Assembly: GCA_963763215.1 (NCBI GenBank)
Contig: CAVXNX010000002.1
Span: forward strand, 248,001-312,000
Direction: 5' to 3'
Source: DASQZK01 sp963763215
GTDB lineage: Bacteria; Bacteroidota; Bacteroidia; Bacteroidales; GCA-2748055
Length of the DNA stretch: 64,000 nt
The notes under the pieces are model-generated. The model was not told the DNA's origin and searched no databases. It saw nothing but the letters and a program-made list of their open reading frames with translations. Positions 1 through 9,304 of this stretch are shown in pieces. The translations under genes were made by a program, and so were the position numbers. How positions within the stretch are numbered: position 1 is the stretch's first letter; the number at the start of each line of letters is the position of its first letter.

Positions 1-2
1 CG

Positions 3-726
3 AAGCCGGAGATCGTTGCGGCTGTTCAAGCCTATATCAGTCATGGCGGGATCGCCCTGGTGATCCCCGAATCGTTTATATTTGACCAGTATGCCAGGCA
101 GGATAATGCCGTCGGCGATTTTGGCCTTCACATCAATGGCGTGACACTTCCGCCGGTCATTGGAACAGGAGAGAAGGAACAGAACTATGATCAGAGCTTT
201 TCCCAATCCATTCTTTATGGTGAAGTCCGGAAGACGGTCACCACGCAGAAGCAAGATGTCTTTGAGCACCTGGATAAACCCCTTTCACTGCATACCGACG
301 GTCTCGTCCAGGATGTGGATCCCGGACCGAACGAAGTCCTGGCCCGTTTTGAGGATGGGAAACCTGCGCTGATCCTCGCCCGCCAGGGAAAAGGTTCGTT
401 GTATTACCTGGCGGCTCCCCTCGAACCGGAGGATTATGTCCCGTTACTCGACCTGCTCGCCGGAAAAGCCCGGCTTTGCCGGCCCGGTCGTGGGCAGAAC
501 GGCCGATGGCAACCTTGTGCAGGGCGCTGAAGTGCGGTCTGTTGAACGGGAGCATGACTACCTGGTATACGCCTGCAACCTGACCGGGAAAAAGGTTGAA
601 TTCGATCTGAAAGGTGCGGGCGACGGGGAAATTCTCGAGCTCAGGAGCATGACGGTGGCCCACGATGACCATATCGTCCTTCAACCTTACCAGGAAACCC
701 TTTTCAGGATCGAAAAGAATCCATAA
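3..726 (+). CDS. C-terminal part of a GH42-like beta-galactosidase family protein (5' truncated, frameshifted)
   Basis: Only the end of the gene lies in the window; frame 3 is open from the first bases and reads into the window edge without a start. About 155 residues resemble the trimerisation (glutamine-amidotransferase-like) domain of GH42-type galactosidases, with IALVIPESF and LYYLAAPLEP, followed by a short beta-sandwich tail that ends in the typical domain close LQPYQETLFRIEKNP. One frameshift sits near base 465 in a CCC run, where one base too many is present; removing it joins the two pieces. The catalytic barrel lies outside the window, so the glycosidase call rests on the tail alone and the substrate is unknown. 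It precedes a hydrolase-rich island, which fits a role in glycan breakdown. Confidence 0.5.
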
Positions 727-761
727 ATCCGCATATCCATTCATTAAAATACATCGTGATC

Positions 762-1841
762 ATGAAAATCAAAACCATTTTTTTAACCGCTGCAATGCCC
801 GTTCTTGCGGGGATGTTGTTTTCCTGCGGCAGCAACAAAAAAGACCTGTATGAAACCATGCCAAAGATCGATGCCCATGTTCACATCCAGGTTGAAGATC
901 CGGCCATTATCAAGGCCGCGCAGGAAGAGAATTTCCGTTTCTTCACCATTTGCACCCGCTCGGGCAGCGAAGAATATATTGACAAGCAGTTGGCTTTCGC
1001 TGAGAAATTGCATCAGAACTTTCCCAAAGAACTTGGTTTTGCGACGACCTTTTCCATGGAGAATTTCGGGAAGCCCGGCTGGGAGGAAGATGTCATCAGG
1101 AAACTGCAGCGGGACTTCGATCATGGCGCCGTGGCTGTCAAAGTCTGGAAGGATATCGGGATGACATTCCGGGACAGCCTGGGTCATTTCATCCTGATCG
1201 ACGATCCCCGGTTCGATCCTGTTCTCGATTTTATCGCTGCCAGCAACAAAACACTGATCGCTCACCAGGCTGAGCCGAAGAATTGCTGGCTGCCCCTGGA
1301 CTCCATGACGGTGAATAATGACCGGAGCTATTTCCGGGAGCACCCCGAATACCACATGTATCTCCATCCCGATTATCCGTCTTATGAAACCCTGATCGCT
1401 GCCAGGAATCATATGGTCGCCAAACATCCTGATCTGAGGGTCGTCGGCGCACACCTGGGCAGTCTTGAATGGAGTGTGGATGAACTGGCTAAATGCCTCG
1501 ATCAGTATCCCAATATGGCCGTGGATATGGCTGCCCGCGTCTGCCATCTGCAGGTGCAGGACCGGCAGAAGGTCATCGATTTCATTAACCATTACAGCGA
1601 CAGGCTTTTATATGGCACCGACTTCGGGATCAAAGAGAATGCGGATATGAACGACGAGGTCGAATCGATGAAGAAGGATTGGCGTTCCGACTGGGACTAT
1701 TTCGCTACAGCCGGCACGATGACCTCTCCCAATGTAAACGGACCGTTCAAAGGACTGGATCTGTCGCCCGAAGTCTTAAAAAAAATCTTTTACGCGAATG
1801 CCCTGCACTGGATCCCGGGTGCATTTGGAGAAAATCAATGA
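762..1841 (+). CDS. Lipoprotein amidohydrolase (amidohydrolase_2 family, COG2159-like)
   Basis: About 360 residues. A signal peptide ends in a lipobox, LFSCGS, so the protein is probably anchored to a membrane on the periplasmic or outer side. The metal-binding HxH motif is seen in IDAHVHI at about residue 40; further conserved histidines occur in IAHQAE and VVGAHLGS, and the barrel ends with LLYGTDFGI, where the last catalytic aspartate of the family sits. The ATG at 762 is preferred over the GTG at 756 because it gives a normal lysine-led signal peptide. Members of the family hydrolyse or decarboxylate small cyclic or aromatic substrates; a lipidated one in a glycan island is unusual and its substrate is not evident. 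The esterase gene begins 27 bases after its stop. Confidence 0.75.
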   Translation: MKIKTIFLTAAMPVLAGMLFSCGSNKKDLYETMPKIDAHVHIQVEDPAIIKAAQEENFRFFTICTRSGSEEYIDKQLAFAEKLHQNFPKELGFATTFSMENFGKPGWEEDVIRKLQRDFDHGAVAVKVWKDIGMTFRDSLGHFILIDDPRFDPVLDFIAASNKTLIAHQAEPKNCWLPLDSMTVNNDRSYFREHPEYHMYLHPDYPSYETLIAARNHMVAKHPDLRVVGAHLGSLEWSVDELAKCLDQYPNMAVDMAARVCHLQVQDRQKVIDFINHYSDRLLYGTDFGIKENADMNDEVESMKKDWRSDWDYFATAGTMTSPNVNGPFKGLDLSPEVLKKIFYANALHWIPGAFGENQ

Positions 1842-1868
1842 AGATATTCATTAAAAAAATCTGAACCT

Positions 1869-3046
1869 ATGAAACGTTATCTGACGATATCCACGAAAAT
1901 ATTCATGATGGTGGCCCTGCTCGCCCTTGTCCAGTGCCGCTCCTCCGTTCGGGCCGGAAGACAAGGCAGAAGACGCTCTTCCTGCCAAACAGCGGAGCCA
2001 GAAATTGGTCGATCACTATGATGACAAGGTCTATTTCGGCGATCTTTACCAGACCTCAGCCATGCGTTTCGCTTTTCACGGATCGACGAGGGCGGATTTT
2101 GAGGCATGGCAGAACGCTTTCCGTCCCGCCCTGCGACATACCCTCGGGATCGATAAGATCGAAGCATCGCTGCCCGGCTATGTTCCCAAAGCGGTTAAAC
2201 GGGATTCCGAAGATATCGGCTTTGCTATACGTGAACGTTGGGTACTATATACTGAACCCACCGTTCCCCTCCCGTTCATCCTCCTGCGGCCAAAGAACAT
2301 CTCCGGCCGTTTGCCCCTGGTGGTCACCCCACACGGTCATGGCCGGAACACCGAGCTATATGCCGGGATCTGGCACACTGAGGAAGAACGGCAATCGATG
2401 ATCGAGGGAGAACGCGACATCGCCATTCAGGCTGTCGAAGGAAGGCTATATCGCCATTGCCCCGACAACCAGAGGGTTTGGGGAGACCCGTACGAATGAA
2501 GACCGCGAAAACGACGTAAAATTTTCATGTCACATTCAGCTGATGCATGATCTTCTCGTCGGAAGGACACCCATTGGCGACCGGGTTTGGGACATCAGCA
2601 AGATCATCGACTGGGCCACCCGGAACTTACCCGTCGATACAACGCGGATTGCGGTTACCGGGAATTCCGGCGGAGGCACGGTCACGCTTTTCGCCGCGGC
2701 TTGTGACACACGGATTACCGTGAGTCTGCCATCGTCTTATTTTTGCACTTTTGCAGGAAGTATCGGCACGATCGCCCATTGCGACTGCAACTATATTCCC
2801 GGCATTCTCGAACTGGGGGAGATGGGTGATATCGCCGGGCTCATTGCCCCGAGGGCATTCTGTGCCATCCATGGAGAGAAGGATCCGATCTTCCCGATTG
2901 CCGAAACGAGAAAGTCGTTCAGACATCTTCAGCAGATATACGCTGCCGCCGGGGTGCCCGGTAATTGTGAGTTATATGTGGGAAGCGGCGGTCACCGGTA
3001 CTACAAGGATGGTGCCTGGCCGTTTGTGAAGAAGTTTTTCAGGTGA
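1869..3046 (+). CDS. Secreted alpha/beta hydrolase, acetyl-xylan-esterase/dienelactone-hydrolase-like (frameshifted)
   Basis: Two frameshifts (near 1940 and 2445) split a protein of about 390 residues. The N-terminus has a signal peptide with a possible lipobox (LLALVQC). The middle part carries LPLVVTPHGHG, typical of the oxyanion side of the fold, and YIAIAPTTRGFG. The nucleophile elbow is GNSGGGT (serine within G-N-S-G-G), the acid is likely in IHGEKDPIFP and the histidine in SGGHRYY near the end. This arrangement matches the acetyl xylan esterase/abhydrolase_7 type proteins often found in polysaccharide loci. Inference: it removes ester groups from a glycan. Both breaks lie in otherwise continuous homologous sequence, so a sequencing error is more likely than a pseudogene. 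Confidence 0.65.
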
Positions 3047-3776
3047 TCAACGGCTTCCTCCGGACTTCCCGGCTGCCAGGAGTTATGCGGGTGCAGCGTG
3101 GATGATGCCGGGGGAAAAATGGAGAATGTGCGGGACGAAGCACGGTTGGGTTGGGCGAATCGTGGGGAAGATGATGGGAGGGACAATGCGTCATGAAGGA
3201 CAGGGGAAGGAGGTTAATAAACGGGGGGGGAGCGTTCGGCTGGATAGGAAAGGGCATAGGAAGGGGCTTCGTGAATCGGATGGTGTCTTTTCTTTGACGA
3301 GGGCCCTCCCGCCCACCGGCCAACCGTCCGCCCCTTAATCACTTCAGCCCATCTTATCTCAGCGTCCGTTTCCGGACATTTTGACGAAAAGTTATGAACA
3401 GGCCCAAAGAAACTGAGGTTAATATTTGATAACCAGTGGTTTAAAAGAAAGACCTCGGTGTAGGGTGACGACCGGTAAACCGGTTCCAAAATCACCCAAT
3501 CGGGTGATCCCGACTTCGGTGTCCAATAGCATTTTCCGCGGTGAAGAGTACTCTTTTTTGAGATTCTTTGATCCCTGAACGACCAGGGAGAACTGCTTCG
3601 TCCCCATCACATTTCCGGATGTGAGGCGTTCATGAATCCTGAGAAGCCCAACTTCCGGCCTTTCTTCATGGGTCCGGAAACTCCAATGAAAATAGTTTCC
3701 CGGGCCAGGGAGATTGATGACCGGAAGTTCACCGGAGATGAAATTCCGGATACCGCAAGGGCTCCCCGGGCCTGGA
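3047..3776. other. 730-bp stretch without a convincing gene; G/A-rich block and possible gene remnant
   Basis: Bases 3100-3260 are strongly purine-biased on the plus strand (runs of GGGGGAAAAA, GGGGAAGATGATGGGAGGG and a run of eight G), giving a low-complexity ORF that I do not accept as a gene. Bases 3419-3610 on the minus strand hold a 63-codon frame (with GITRLGDFGTGLPVVTLHRG) whose composition is protein-like but which I cannot assign; it may be the eroded end of an unknown gene. No tRNA, repeat pair or clear terminator was found. Confidence 0.4.
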
Positions 3777-4868
3777 TCAGCCCTTTAGGAGTGAGTCTGC
3801 GGGTTCCACCCCGATGCCGGCCAGGTCCTCGTCGAGCTGGTACACCGGGTCGGTGAACAGGGGACCACCGGTGAAGGGTTCCTGTCCGGGTTCCAGGTGC
3901 GGATCCAGATCGATAAAACGGAATCCTCCTGTACCGGCGGCAAAATGAACGGCACAGCCAAGGGCCAGCTTCGTCTCGATCATACATCCCACCATCAGCT
4001 GGATGTTGGCACTCCGGGCGATGGCTGCGATATCCATGGCTTCAACGATACCCGATTTCATCAGTTTGATGTTGATGGCATCGGCACATCCCGATCTGAC
4101 CACACGGATGGCATCGGCACTGGTGAAGACCGACTCGTCGGCACAAATAGGGATGGAGGTGTGTTCCCTGACAAATCGCATCCCGTCAAGGTCGTGTTTG
4201 ACAACCGGCTGTTCGAACATGACCGGCCGGATGCTGTTTTTTTCGAGCTCCTCCAGGAAATACACCGCTTCCTTGGGGGTGAATCCCTGGTTTGCATCGA
4301 GGGTGAGGCCACAATGGGGAGCTCCTTCGCGGATCGCCAGGATCCGGTCGATATCGTCCGTCAGCGATTTGCCGACTTTCGTTTTCAGGACCCGGTAGCC
4401 TTTGCCGGCCAGTTTCGATGCATTTCTGCGTGCGACATCAGGCGTTACAATATCGACGGTATAATCCGTTTCCAGGGTGTTGGAATAGCCGCCGAAAAAG
4501 CGGTACATGGGGATGCCGAGGGTCCGTGTCAGGGCATCGAGCATGGCCATCTCGATGGCGCAGCGTGCAGTAACCTGTGCCCAGAAAACACTTTTCAGAT
4601 GTTGTGAAATGCGGATGTAATCGTTTACATCCTTACCCGCCAGGTATTCCCGGCAACTCTCGAGAGTGGCCAGGGCTGTTCCCTGGTTTTCGCCATTTAC
4701 GGGTTCCAGGGGGGCAGCTTCACCATACCCGGTAATGCCATTGGCCAGGGTGACCATGATAATGGCATTTTCGATATTGTACTTTGTTCCGGTGGCAATG
4801 GTGAAGGGTTCATCGAGCGGGATATTGATTTTATGGATCGCTATCTTTTCAATTTGAGTCGGTTTCAT
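3777..4868 (-). CDS. Enolase-superfamily dipeptide epimerase-like protein
   Basis: About 363 residues with the full muconate-lactonizing subgroup signature. The KxK general base is in LKTKVGK, the three metal ligands in LDANQG, FEQP and CADES, and the second catalytic lysine in NIKLMKSG, followed by GCMIE. Established knowledge: this pattern, with DANQG and CADES, is typical of L-Ala-D/L-Glu and related dipeptide epimerases, which act in the cytoplasm, often in murein-peptide use. Exact dipeptide specificity cannot be read from the sequence. The ATG at 4868 was chosen because it starts the family-typical MKPTQIEKIAI and overlaps the preceding gene by 20 bases; the longer frame would reach deep into that gene. 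It is the last gene of a three-gene minus-strand operon. Confidence 0.85.
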   Translation of the reverse strand: MKPTQIEKIAIHKINIPLDEPFTIATGTKYNIENAIIMVTLANGITGYGEAAPLEPVNGENQGTALATLESCREYLAGKDVNDYIRISQHLKSVFWAQVTARCAIEMAMLDALTRTLGIPMYRFFGGYSNTLETDYTVDIVTPDVARRNASKLAGKGYRVLKTKVGKSLTDDIDRILAIREGAPHCGLTLDANQGFTPKEAVYFLEELEKNSIRPVMFEQPVVKHDLDGMRFVREHTSIPICADESVFTSADAIRVVRSGCADAINIKLMKSGIVEAMDIAAIARSANIQLMVGCMIETKLALGCAVHFAAGTGGFRFIDLDPHLEPGQEPFTGGPLFTDPVYQLDEDLAGIGVEPADSLLKG

Positions 4869-5991
4869 GGCGTTCCTTCCAGGTTTTAAGGGTGAATAAA
4901 AGATGACTGATCTGGTCGTCGGTATGTGCGGCAGAGGCGGTGATGCGGACAATGTACCGGTCCGTTTTCACCGGGTAATCCACAAAGGGAGCAATGATCC
5001 CTTCTGTGCGGAGGAAGAGGGAGAGTTCCCGGGCTCTGTCGGCCGAACGGAAGAGCACCGGGATGATTGGGGATGGTCCCGGCGTGGTGTCCAGACCGGC
5101 CTCCCGGATACCTTCCCGGATGAGGGTGGCATTGCGGATCAGGGTCTCCCGGAGACCGGGATTGGTCATGAGGAGATTTACAGCAGCGAGGGCCCCGGCA
5201 GCCAGGGGCGGAGACAGGGCCGTTGATCCGGCATAGAATTTCGAAGTCTCACTGATATGCCCGATAAATTTCCGGTCCGAAGCAAGGAAACCCCCGTAAA
5301 CGCCGAAAGCCTTACTCATTGTTTCCGACTGGAAGATCAGGGGTGAGGAATTCAGGTTGAAATACTCGGGTGTTCCCCTGCCCTGCTCACCGAGTACCCC
5401 CGTGGAATGTGCATCATCCACGATGATCAGGCCATTGTATTTTCCGGCAAGGTCGTGAAGCCGGTCCAGCGGGGCGATCTCTCCGGTGAGCGAGAAAATC
5501 CCGTCGGTGATGATCAGGGGCCGGTGTTCCCGGCTTTTCTTCAGGAGGCTTTCGAGATGATCCGGTTCACAGTGACGATACCGTTCCACCGTTCCGACAT
5601 CGGCGGGGATCCCGTCGAGGATGCTCGGATGGGCGAATTCGTCGGCAAAGACCGCTGAATACCGGTTGCGAAGGGCATCCATGAGCATTTTATCTCCCAT
5701 GTATCCCGAGGCGAAGACCATGGCCGCCTCTGTTCCCTTGAACAGGGCGAGTCGCTTCTCGAGTTCAAGATGGAGCTCACTCGTTCCCGTCGTCTGCCGG
5801 GACGCCGCAAAGTTTACCCCGTATCTCCGTATGGCCGAAACGGCGGCTTCCTCAACCGCCGGATGACTGGCAAGCCCGAGGTAATTATTACCTGCAAAAT
5901 AGGAATATTTCCGGTCGTTCATTTCAACATAACGGCCGTCGGCACGATTGAGTATCATCGTTGTCTGCTTTGAATCCGGTGAATTTCCCAT
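4849..5991 (-). CDS. Alpha-oxoamine synthase-like PLP enzyme (BioF/KBL family)
   Basis: 380 residues, intact. Fold-type I PLP features are clear: NNYLGLASHP near the N-terminus, TGTSELH for the glycine-rich phosphate site, IIVDDAHSTGVLG holding the cofactor-contact aspartate and histidine, and SETMSKAFGVYGG with the Schiff-base lysine. These are the marks of 8-amino-7-oxononanoate synthase and 2-amino-3-ketobutyrate CoA ligase, enzymes that condense an amino acid with an acyl-CoA. No other biotin gene is nearby, so a bioF label would be unsafe. Its gene overlaps the dipeptide epimerase gene by 20 bases and starts 12 bases after the oxidoreductase stop, so all three are probably co-transcribed. 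Inference: it acts on an amino acid released or isomerised by its partner. Confidence 0.8.
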   Translation of the reverse strand: MGNSPDSKQTTMILNRADGRYVEMNDRKYSYFAGNNYLGLASHPAVEEAAVSAIRRYGVNFAASRQTTGTSELHLELEKRLALFKGTEAAMVFASGYMGDKMLMDALRNRYSAVFADEFAHPSILDGIPADVGTVERYRHCEPDHLESLLKKSREHRPLIITDGIFSLTGEIAPLDRLHDLAGKYNGLIIVDDAHSTGVLGEQGRGTPEYFNLNSSPLIFQSETMSKAFGVYGGFLASDRKFIGHISETSKFYAGSTALSPPLAAGALAAVNLLMTNPGLRETLIRNATLIREGIREAGLDTTPGPSPIIPVLFRSADRARELSLFLRTEGIIAPFVDYPVKTDRYIVRITASAAHTDDQISHLLFTLKTWKERHETDSN

Positions 5992-6003
5992 GGAACGGAA
6001 TGA

Positions 6004-6978
6004 TTAGATCTCTTCAACCAGCCTGACATATTCCCAGCTCTCGTCTTTGCCGGAGCGCTCGAGGGCTTCAAGTACGGCCACACCATTCAGGATGCTTTGA
6101 TACGTTCTGGGCTCAATGCCCGTGCGGAACATATGGACCATGTCTGCATCGTTCCTGGGAGGATCCTGTTCTTTCACACGCGACTGGAGCTGGATGATCC
6201 CGTCTTTTGTTTCCACATAGGTTTCCCAACCGTAATGCTGCGTGAGAAAGACGAGTGTGGCCAGCATCCCGTTTTTGTAGGCAATGCTTGCCGTGGCGCC
6301 CTTGTCATTGCGCGTGACCCGCACCTTTTCAATGTCCTCCCCGAACATGTACATCAGCGGCTGCACGAGATGAACACCGTAGAAGAAGATTCCGCCGTAT
6401 TTGGAATCCAGATCTGCCGGGCCATACCGGACCACCTGGTTGATGGTGCCCAGGGAGGGGATCTGTTTCATGATGTCGAAGGTTGCATCACTCTGTGCGA
6501 TGGAGCTGTAGGAAGTGACGGGTGTGCCGACCCGCTTTGCCATGGCCAGGAATTCCCTGCCTTCATCCACCCGGTAACAAAAGGGTTTATCGATGAAGGT
6601 CGGAATCCCGGCCTCCACAAAAGGCCTTGCCGCGGCGAGATGGTATTTCGGATGCCGGTGGTCGACGATCAGTGCATCGATCTTCCCCATCATATCGAGC
6701 GGATCTTTAACAATATTGGGGATCTGCCCTTTTTCACTGGCATTTTTGGCAAATTCAGGGGTTTCACCCCAGACATATAACACTTCAACGCCGGGGAACT
6801 TTTTTTCCTTGTTGAAGACCGTCCCGTAACCAATGGTATGGGAATTTTCCGCTCCGATAATGCCGATGCGGATTTTCTTTTCATCCTTTCCGGTGAGCCC
6901 GCTGGCAAAAAGTGCATTCGAAGAAAGGGCCAGCGCAGATACCCCGATTTTTTTTACAAATGACCGTCGTGTATCCAT
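6004..6978 (-). CDS. Gfo/Idh/MocA-family oxidoreductase with Tat-like signal
   Basis: 324 residues. The N-terminus MDTRRSFVKK followed by an alanine/leucine-rich stretch resembles a twin-arginine leader, as is common for periplasmic members of this family. The Rossmann segment reads IGIIGAENSHTIGYG, and the conserved EKP-type motif appears as DKPFCY, with the catalytic lysine retained. These proteins oxidise or reduce sugars, inositols and related polyols with a bound NAD(P), or hydrolyse glycosides by an oxidative route (GH109-like). It is first in the minus-strand operon with the PLP enzyme and the epimerase, and divergent from the DeoR regulator, which may control it. Confidence 0.8.
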   Translation of the reverse strand: MDTRRSFVKKIGVSALALSSNALFASGLTGKDEKKIRIGIIGAENSHTIGYGTVFNKEKKFPGVEVLYVWGETPEFAKNASEKGQIPNIVKDPLDMMGKIDALIVDHRHPKYHLAAARPFVEAGIPTFIDKPFCYRVDEGREFLAMAKRVGTPVTSYSSIAQSDATFDIMKQIPSLGTINQVVRYGPADLDSKYGGIFFYGVHLVQPLMYMFGEDIEKVRVTRNDKGATASIAYKNGMLATLVFLTQHYGWETYVETKDGIIQLQSRVKEQDPPRNDADMVHMFRTGIEPRTYQSILNGVAVLEALERSGKDESWEYVRLVEEI

Positions 6979-7373
6979 CGTTCTTTTTTTAGAATTGAGT
7001 CTAAGTTTTTGATCCGCTTTCAGACTGTTTCACCGGACAGGTCATCGCCGGAATGTAAATGCCGGTCAATCAGGGTTACGGCATTCAATACCTGTCAGTG
7101 CCACAGAAGAATTTCCGTGCCGGAATTTCACTATGTAAGTTTACGCATTATTTTTTCTTTATGTAAGTCATTAAAAGAAAAAATACATCTTTCCTGCTAT
7201 TTATATAAGGTTTTGCAAGAAAAACATGTTTCATAAATTAAGTTTTAACAAAATTTTCTTACTTTTCGATTAATTATAATTAATTTTCTTTTATTTTGTT
7301 GAATGAAAGTCAGATCAACCGGGGAAGGAATCCGTCTGAGTTAACTAAAACTATCGATAAACAAGACTAACGA
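6979..7373. promoter_or_regulatory. Divergent control region between the oxidoreductase operon and the deoR-type gene
   Basis: 395 bases, AT-rich over its right half. A 9-base direct repeat TATGTAAGT occurs at 7132-7140 and 7160-7168. The second copy overlaps a perfect inverted repeat with 10-base arms, TTTTTTCTTT at 7151-7160 and AAAGAAAAAA at 7174-7183. Given the adjacent DeoR-family gene these are candidate operators; that link is inference. No gene is seen here. Confidence 0.4.
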
Positions 7374-8159
7374 ATGGATCGATCATACAGTAAGTCAACA
7401 GTTTCCAGGCGTGCCTCGATTCTGGAAGAGTTGGAAGCCAAAGGGCAGGTCACCGTGAGTGAACTAAGCAAAATGTTCAATATCAGTGAGGTCACCATCC
7501 GTAACGATCTGGCTCATCTCGAAAAACAAAATATGTTGATCCGGGCAAGGGGAGGAGCCATAAAGGTAAAATTTTACCGGATGGGCATCGATCCGTCATT
7601 CTCCGATAAGCAGAAGGAATTTCTGAAAGAGAAGCAAAGAATTGCCAAGCTGGCACTCAAGTATATTGAAGACGGGGATACCATTGTTCTGGATTCCGGA
7701 ACGACGACCACCGAAATTGCCAAGAACCTTGAACAGTTCAAAAGCCTCACCATCGTCACCAATGCACTCAACATTGCCAGTATTCTTGCCGATTATGAGG
7801 GGTTCAGTATATTCATGCCCGGTGGGTTCCTGAGAAAGAAATCCCTGTCACTCGTCGGCCCCCTCGCCGACGAAAGTTTTGAAAAGTTTTATTGCGACAA
7901 GCTTTTTCTGGGTGTTGATGGTTTTGATACCACCCATGGGCTTTCCACACCGAATTCCGAGGAAGCGCATCTGAACCAGATCATGATCTCAATCGCCAAA
8001 AAGATCATTGTTGTGGCTGATTCACGGAAGTTCCTGAGACGGCGGTTTGCGTATATCTGCCCCGTCTCCAAGATCGATGTTGTGATCACCGATTCGGGGA
8101 TCAGTGATGAAGACAGAGGAAGACTGGAAAAAAGCGGAGTTGAGGTAATCATCGCCTGA
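7374..8159 (+). CDS. DeoR/GlpR-family transcriptional regulator
   Basis: 261 residues, intact. The N-terminal winged helix-turn-helix shows RRASILEELEAKG, then FNISEVTIRNDLAHLEKQ as the recognition helix, closed by LIRARGGA. The C-terminal sugar-phosphate-binding domain, related to ribose-5-phosphate isomerase, carries LDSGTTTTEIAKNL and later GVDGFDTTHGLSTPN. Family members repress sugar catabolic operons and release DNA on binding a phosphorylated sugar. It stands divergent from the oxidoreductase operon and 54 bases upstream of the EamA transporter, and could also answer to phosphorylated products of the galactosamine pathway encoded downstream. That last link is inference. Confidence 0.9.
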   Translation: MDRSYSKSTVSRRASILEELEAKGQVTVSELSKMFNISEVTIRNDLAHLEKQNMLIRARGGAIKVKFYRMGIDPSFSDKQKEFLKEKQRIAKLALKYIEDGDTIVLDSGTTTTEIAKNLEQFKSLTIVTNALNIASILADYEGFSIFMPGGFLRKKSLSLVGPLADESFEKFYCDKLFLGVDGFDTTHGLSTPNSEEAHLNQIMISIAKKIIVVADSRKFLRRRFAYICPVSKIDVVITDSGISDEDRGRLEKSGVEVIIA

Positions 8160-8213
8160 CGGTGAACGGTTGCCCGGATTCCCGGTATTAATCTCAAACA
8201 GGATAGAGTTATC

Positions 8214-9080
8214 ATGAAGAAAAGACCTTGGTTATTGTATGCCCTCATCACAACATTGTTTTGGGGGGTGTGGGGAGCATTGATTGAAATTCCCGAACGC
8301 GCTGGTTTTCCGGCAACACTTGGATATATCGTCTGGTCGTTGACCATGGTTCCCTGTGCCATTGTTGCCCTGGCCATCATTAAATGGAAGCTGGACGTCA
8401 AACCAAAAGCCGTTTTTTACGGGGTCATCGTCGGACTGCTGGGAGCGGGAGGACAGCTCGTGCTTTTCAATGCATTGAAGGAGGGACCCGCATACCTGGT
8501 CTTCCCGATCATTTCACTTTCGCCGGCAGTCACCGTCATCCTTTCCGTGATCTTTCTGAAGGAGACGACGACACGAAGGCATTGGGCCGGAATTGTCACG
8601 GCCCTGGTGGCCATCGTTCTGATGTCGTTTCAGCAACCCGACAGCAAGATCATTCATCACGGTTATTTGTGGTTCTTCCTGGCACTGCTCGTTTTCCTTG
8701 CCTGGGGCATCCAGGCGTTTTTCATGAAGAAAGCCAATAATATCATGCGGGCCGAAAGTGTCTTCTTCTACATGATGCTCACCGGCCTGATGCTTGCACC
8801 GCTCGCCTATTTCATGACCGATATGAACCAGGACATCAACTGGAGCTTTTCCGGCCCCTACCTGGCAGCCCTTATCCAGGTCCTCAATGCCATCGGTGCA
8901 CTGATGCTCGTCTACGCCATCCGTTATGGAAAGGTCATTATCGTTGCCCCTCTGACAAACGCTGTGGCCCCGATCATCACGGTCATCATTTCGCTCTTTA
9001 TTTACATGGTCATTCCCAACCCGATCATCATGACGGGAATGGTAATTGCCATGGTTGCCGTTTACCTGATGGCGGAATGA
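8214..9080 (+). CDS. EamA/DMT-family inner-membrane transporter
   Basis: 288 residues with about ten hydrophobic segments, arranged as two EamA-like halves. The first half contains LFWGVWGALIEIPE and ends in VIFLKETTTRRHWAG, the short charged loop typical of the family; the second half begins near WFFLALLVFLAWG and ends at VVAVYLMAE-like sequence. Drug/metabolite transporters of this type carry sugars, amino acids or metabolites, and the substrate is not visible here. Its placement directly after the DeoR regulator suggests uptake of a sugar or other small product of the island. Confidence 0.8.
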   Translation: MKKRPWLLYALITTLFWGVWGALIEIPERAGFPATLGYIVWSLTMVPCAIVALAIIKWKLDVKPKAVFYGVIVGLLGAGGQLVLFNALKEGPAYLVFPIISLSPAVTVILSVIFLKETTTRRHWAGIVTALVAIVLMSFQQPDSKIIHHGYLWFFLALLVFLAWGIQAFFMKKANNIMRAESVFFYMMLTGLMLAPLAYFMTDMNQDINWSFSGPYLAALIQVLNAIGALMLVYAIRYGKVIIVAPLTNAVAPIITVIISLFIYMVIPNPIIMTGMVIAMVAVYLMAE

Positions 9081-9304
9081 GTCGGCGGGAAAATGCCACA
9101 CGAGTTTGAATTTTTAGGATCTATTCTGACCATCTTAAATGAGGTAGTCCCGGGTCGGGTTGTTCTGCGCCCGGAGTGACATAACATTATCTTGTGCAGG
9201 CTGGGGCAATCACCTGCTATTCTCCCAATGCGCGGCGGTTTCTGGCGAAAGGTGCTGGCATCGGCAGAGATCATTCACCCGGATAAATGCACATTTTCAG
9301 CCCT

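Noticed and set aside
3102..3338. 78-codon plus-strand frame with many Gly, Lys and Arg
   Set aside because: Product of a purine-rich low-complexity tract; no similarity to a protein family is visible.
4849..5991. Assignment as biotin-synthesis bioF
   Set aside because: No bioA, bioB, bioC or bioD neighbour; the gene is coupled to an epimerase and an oxidoreductase, so only the enzyme family is given.
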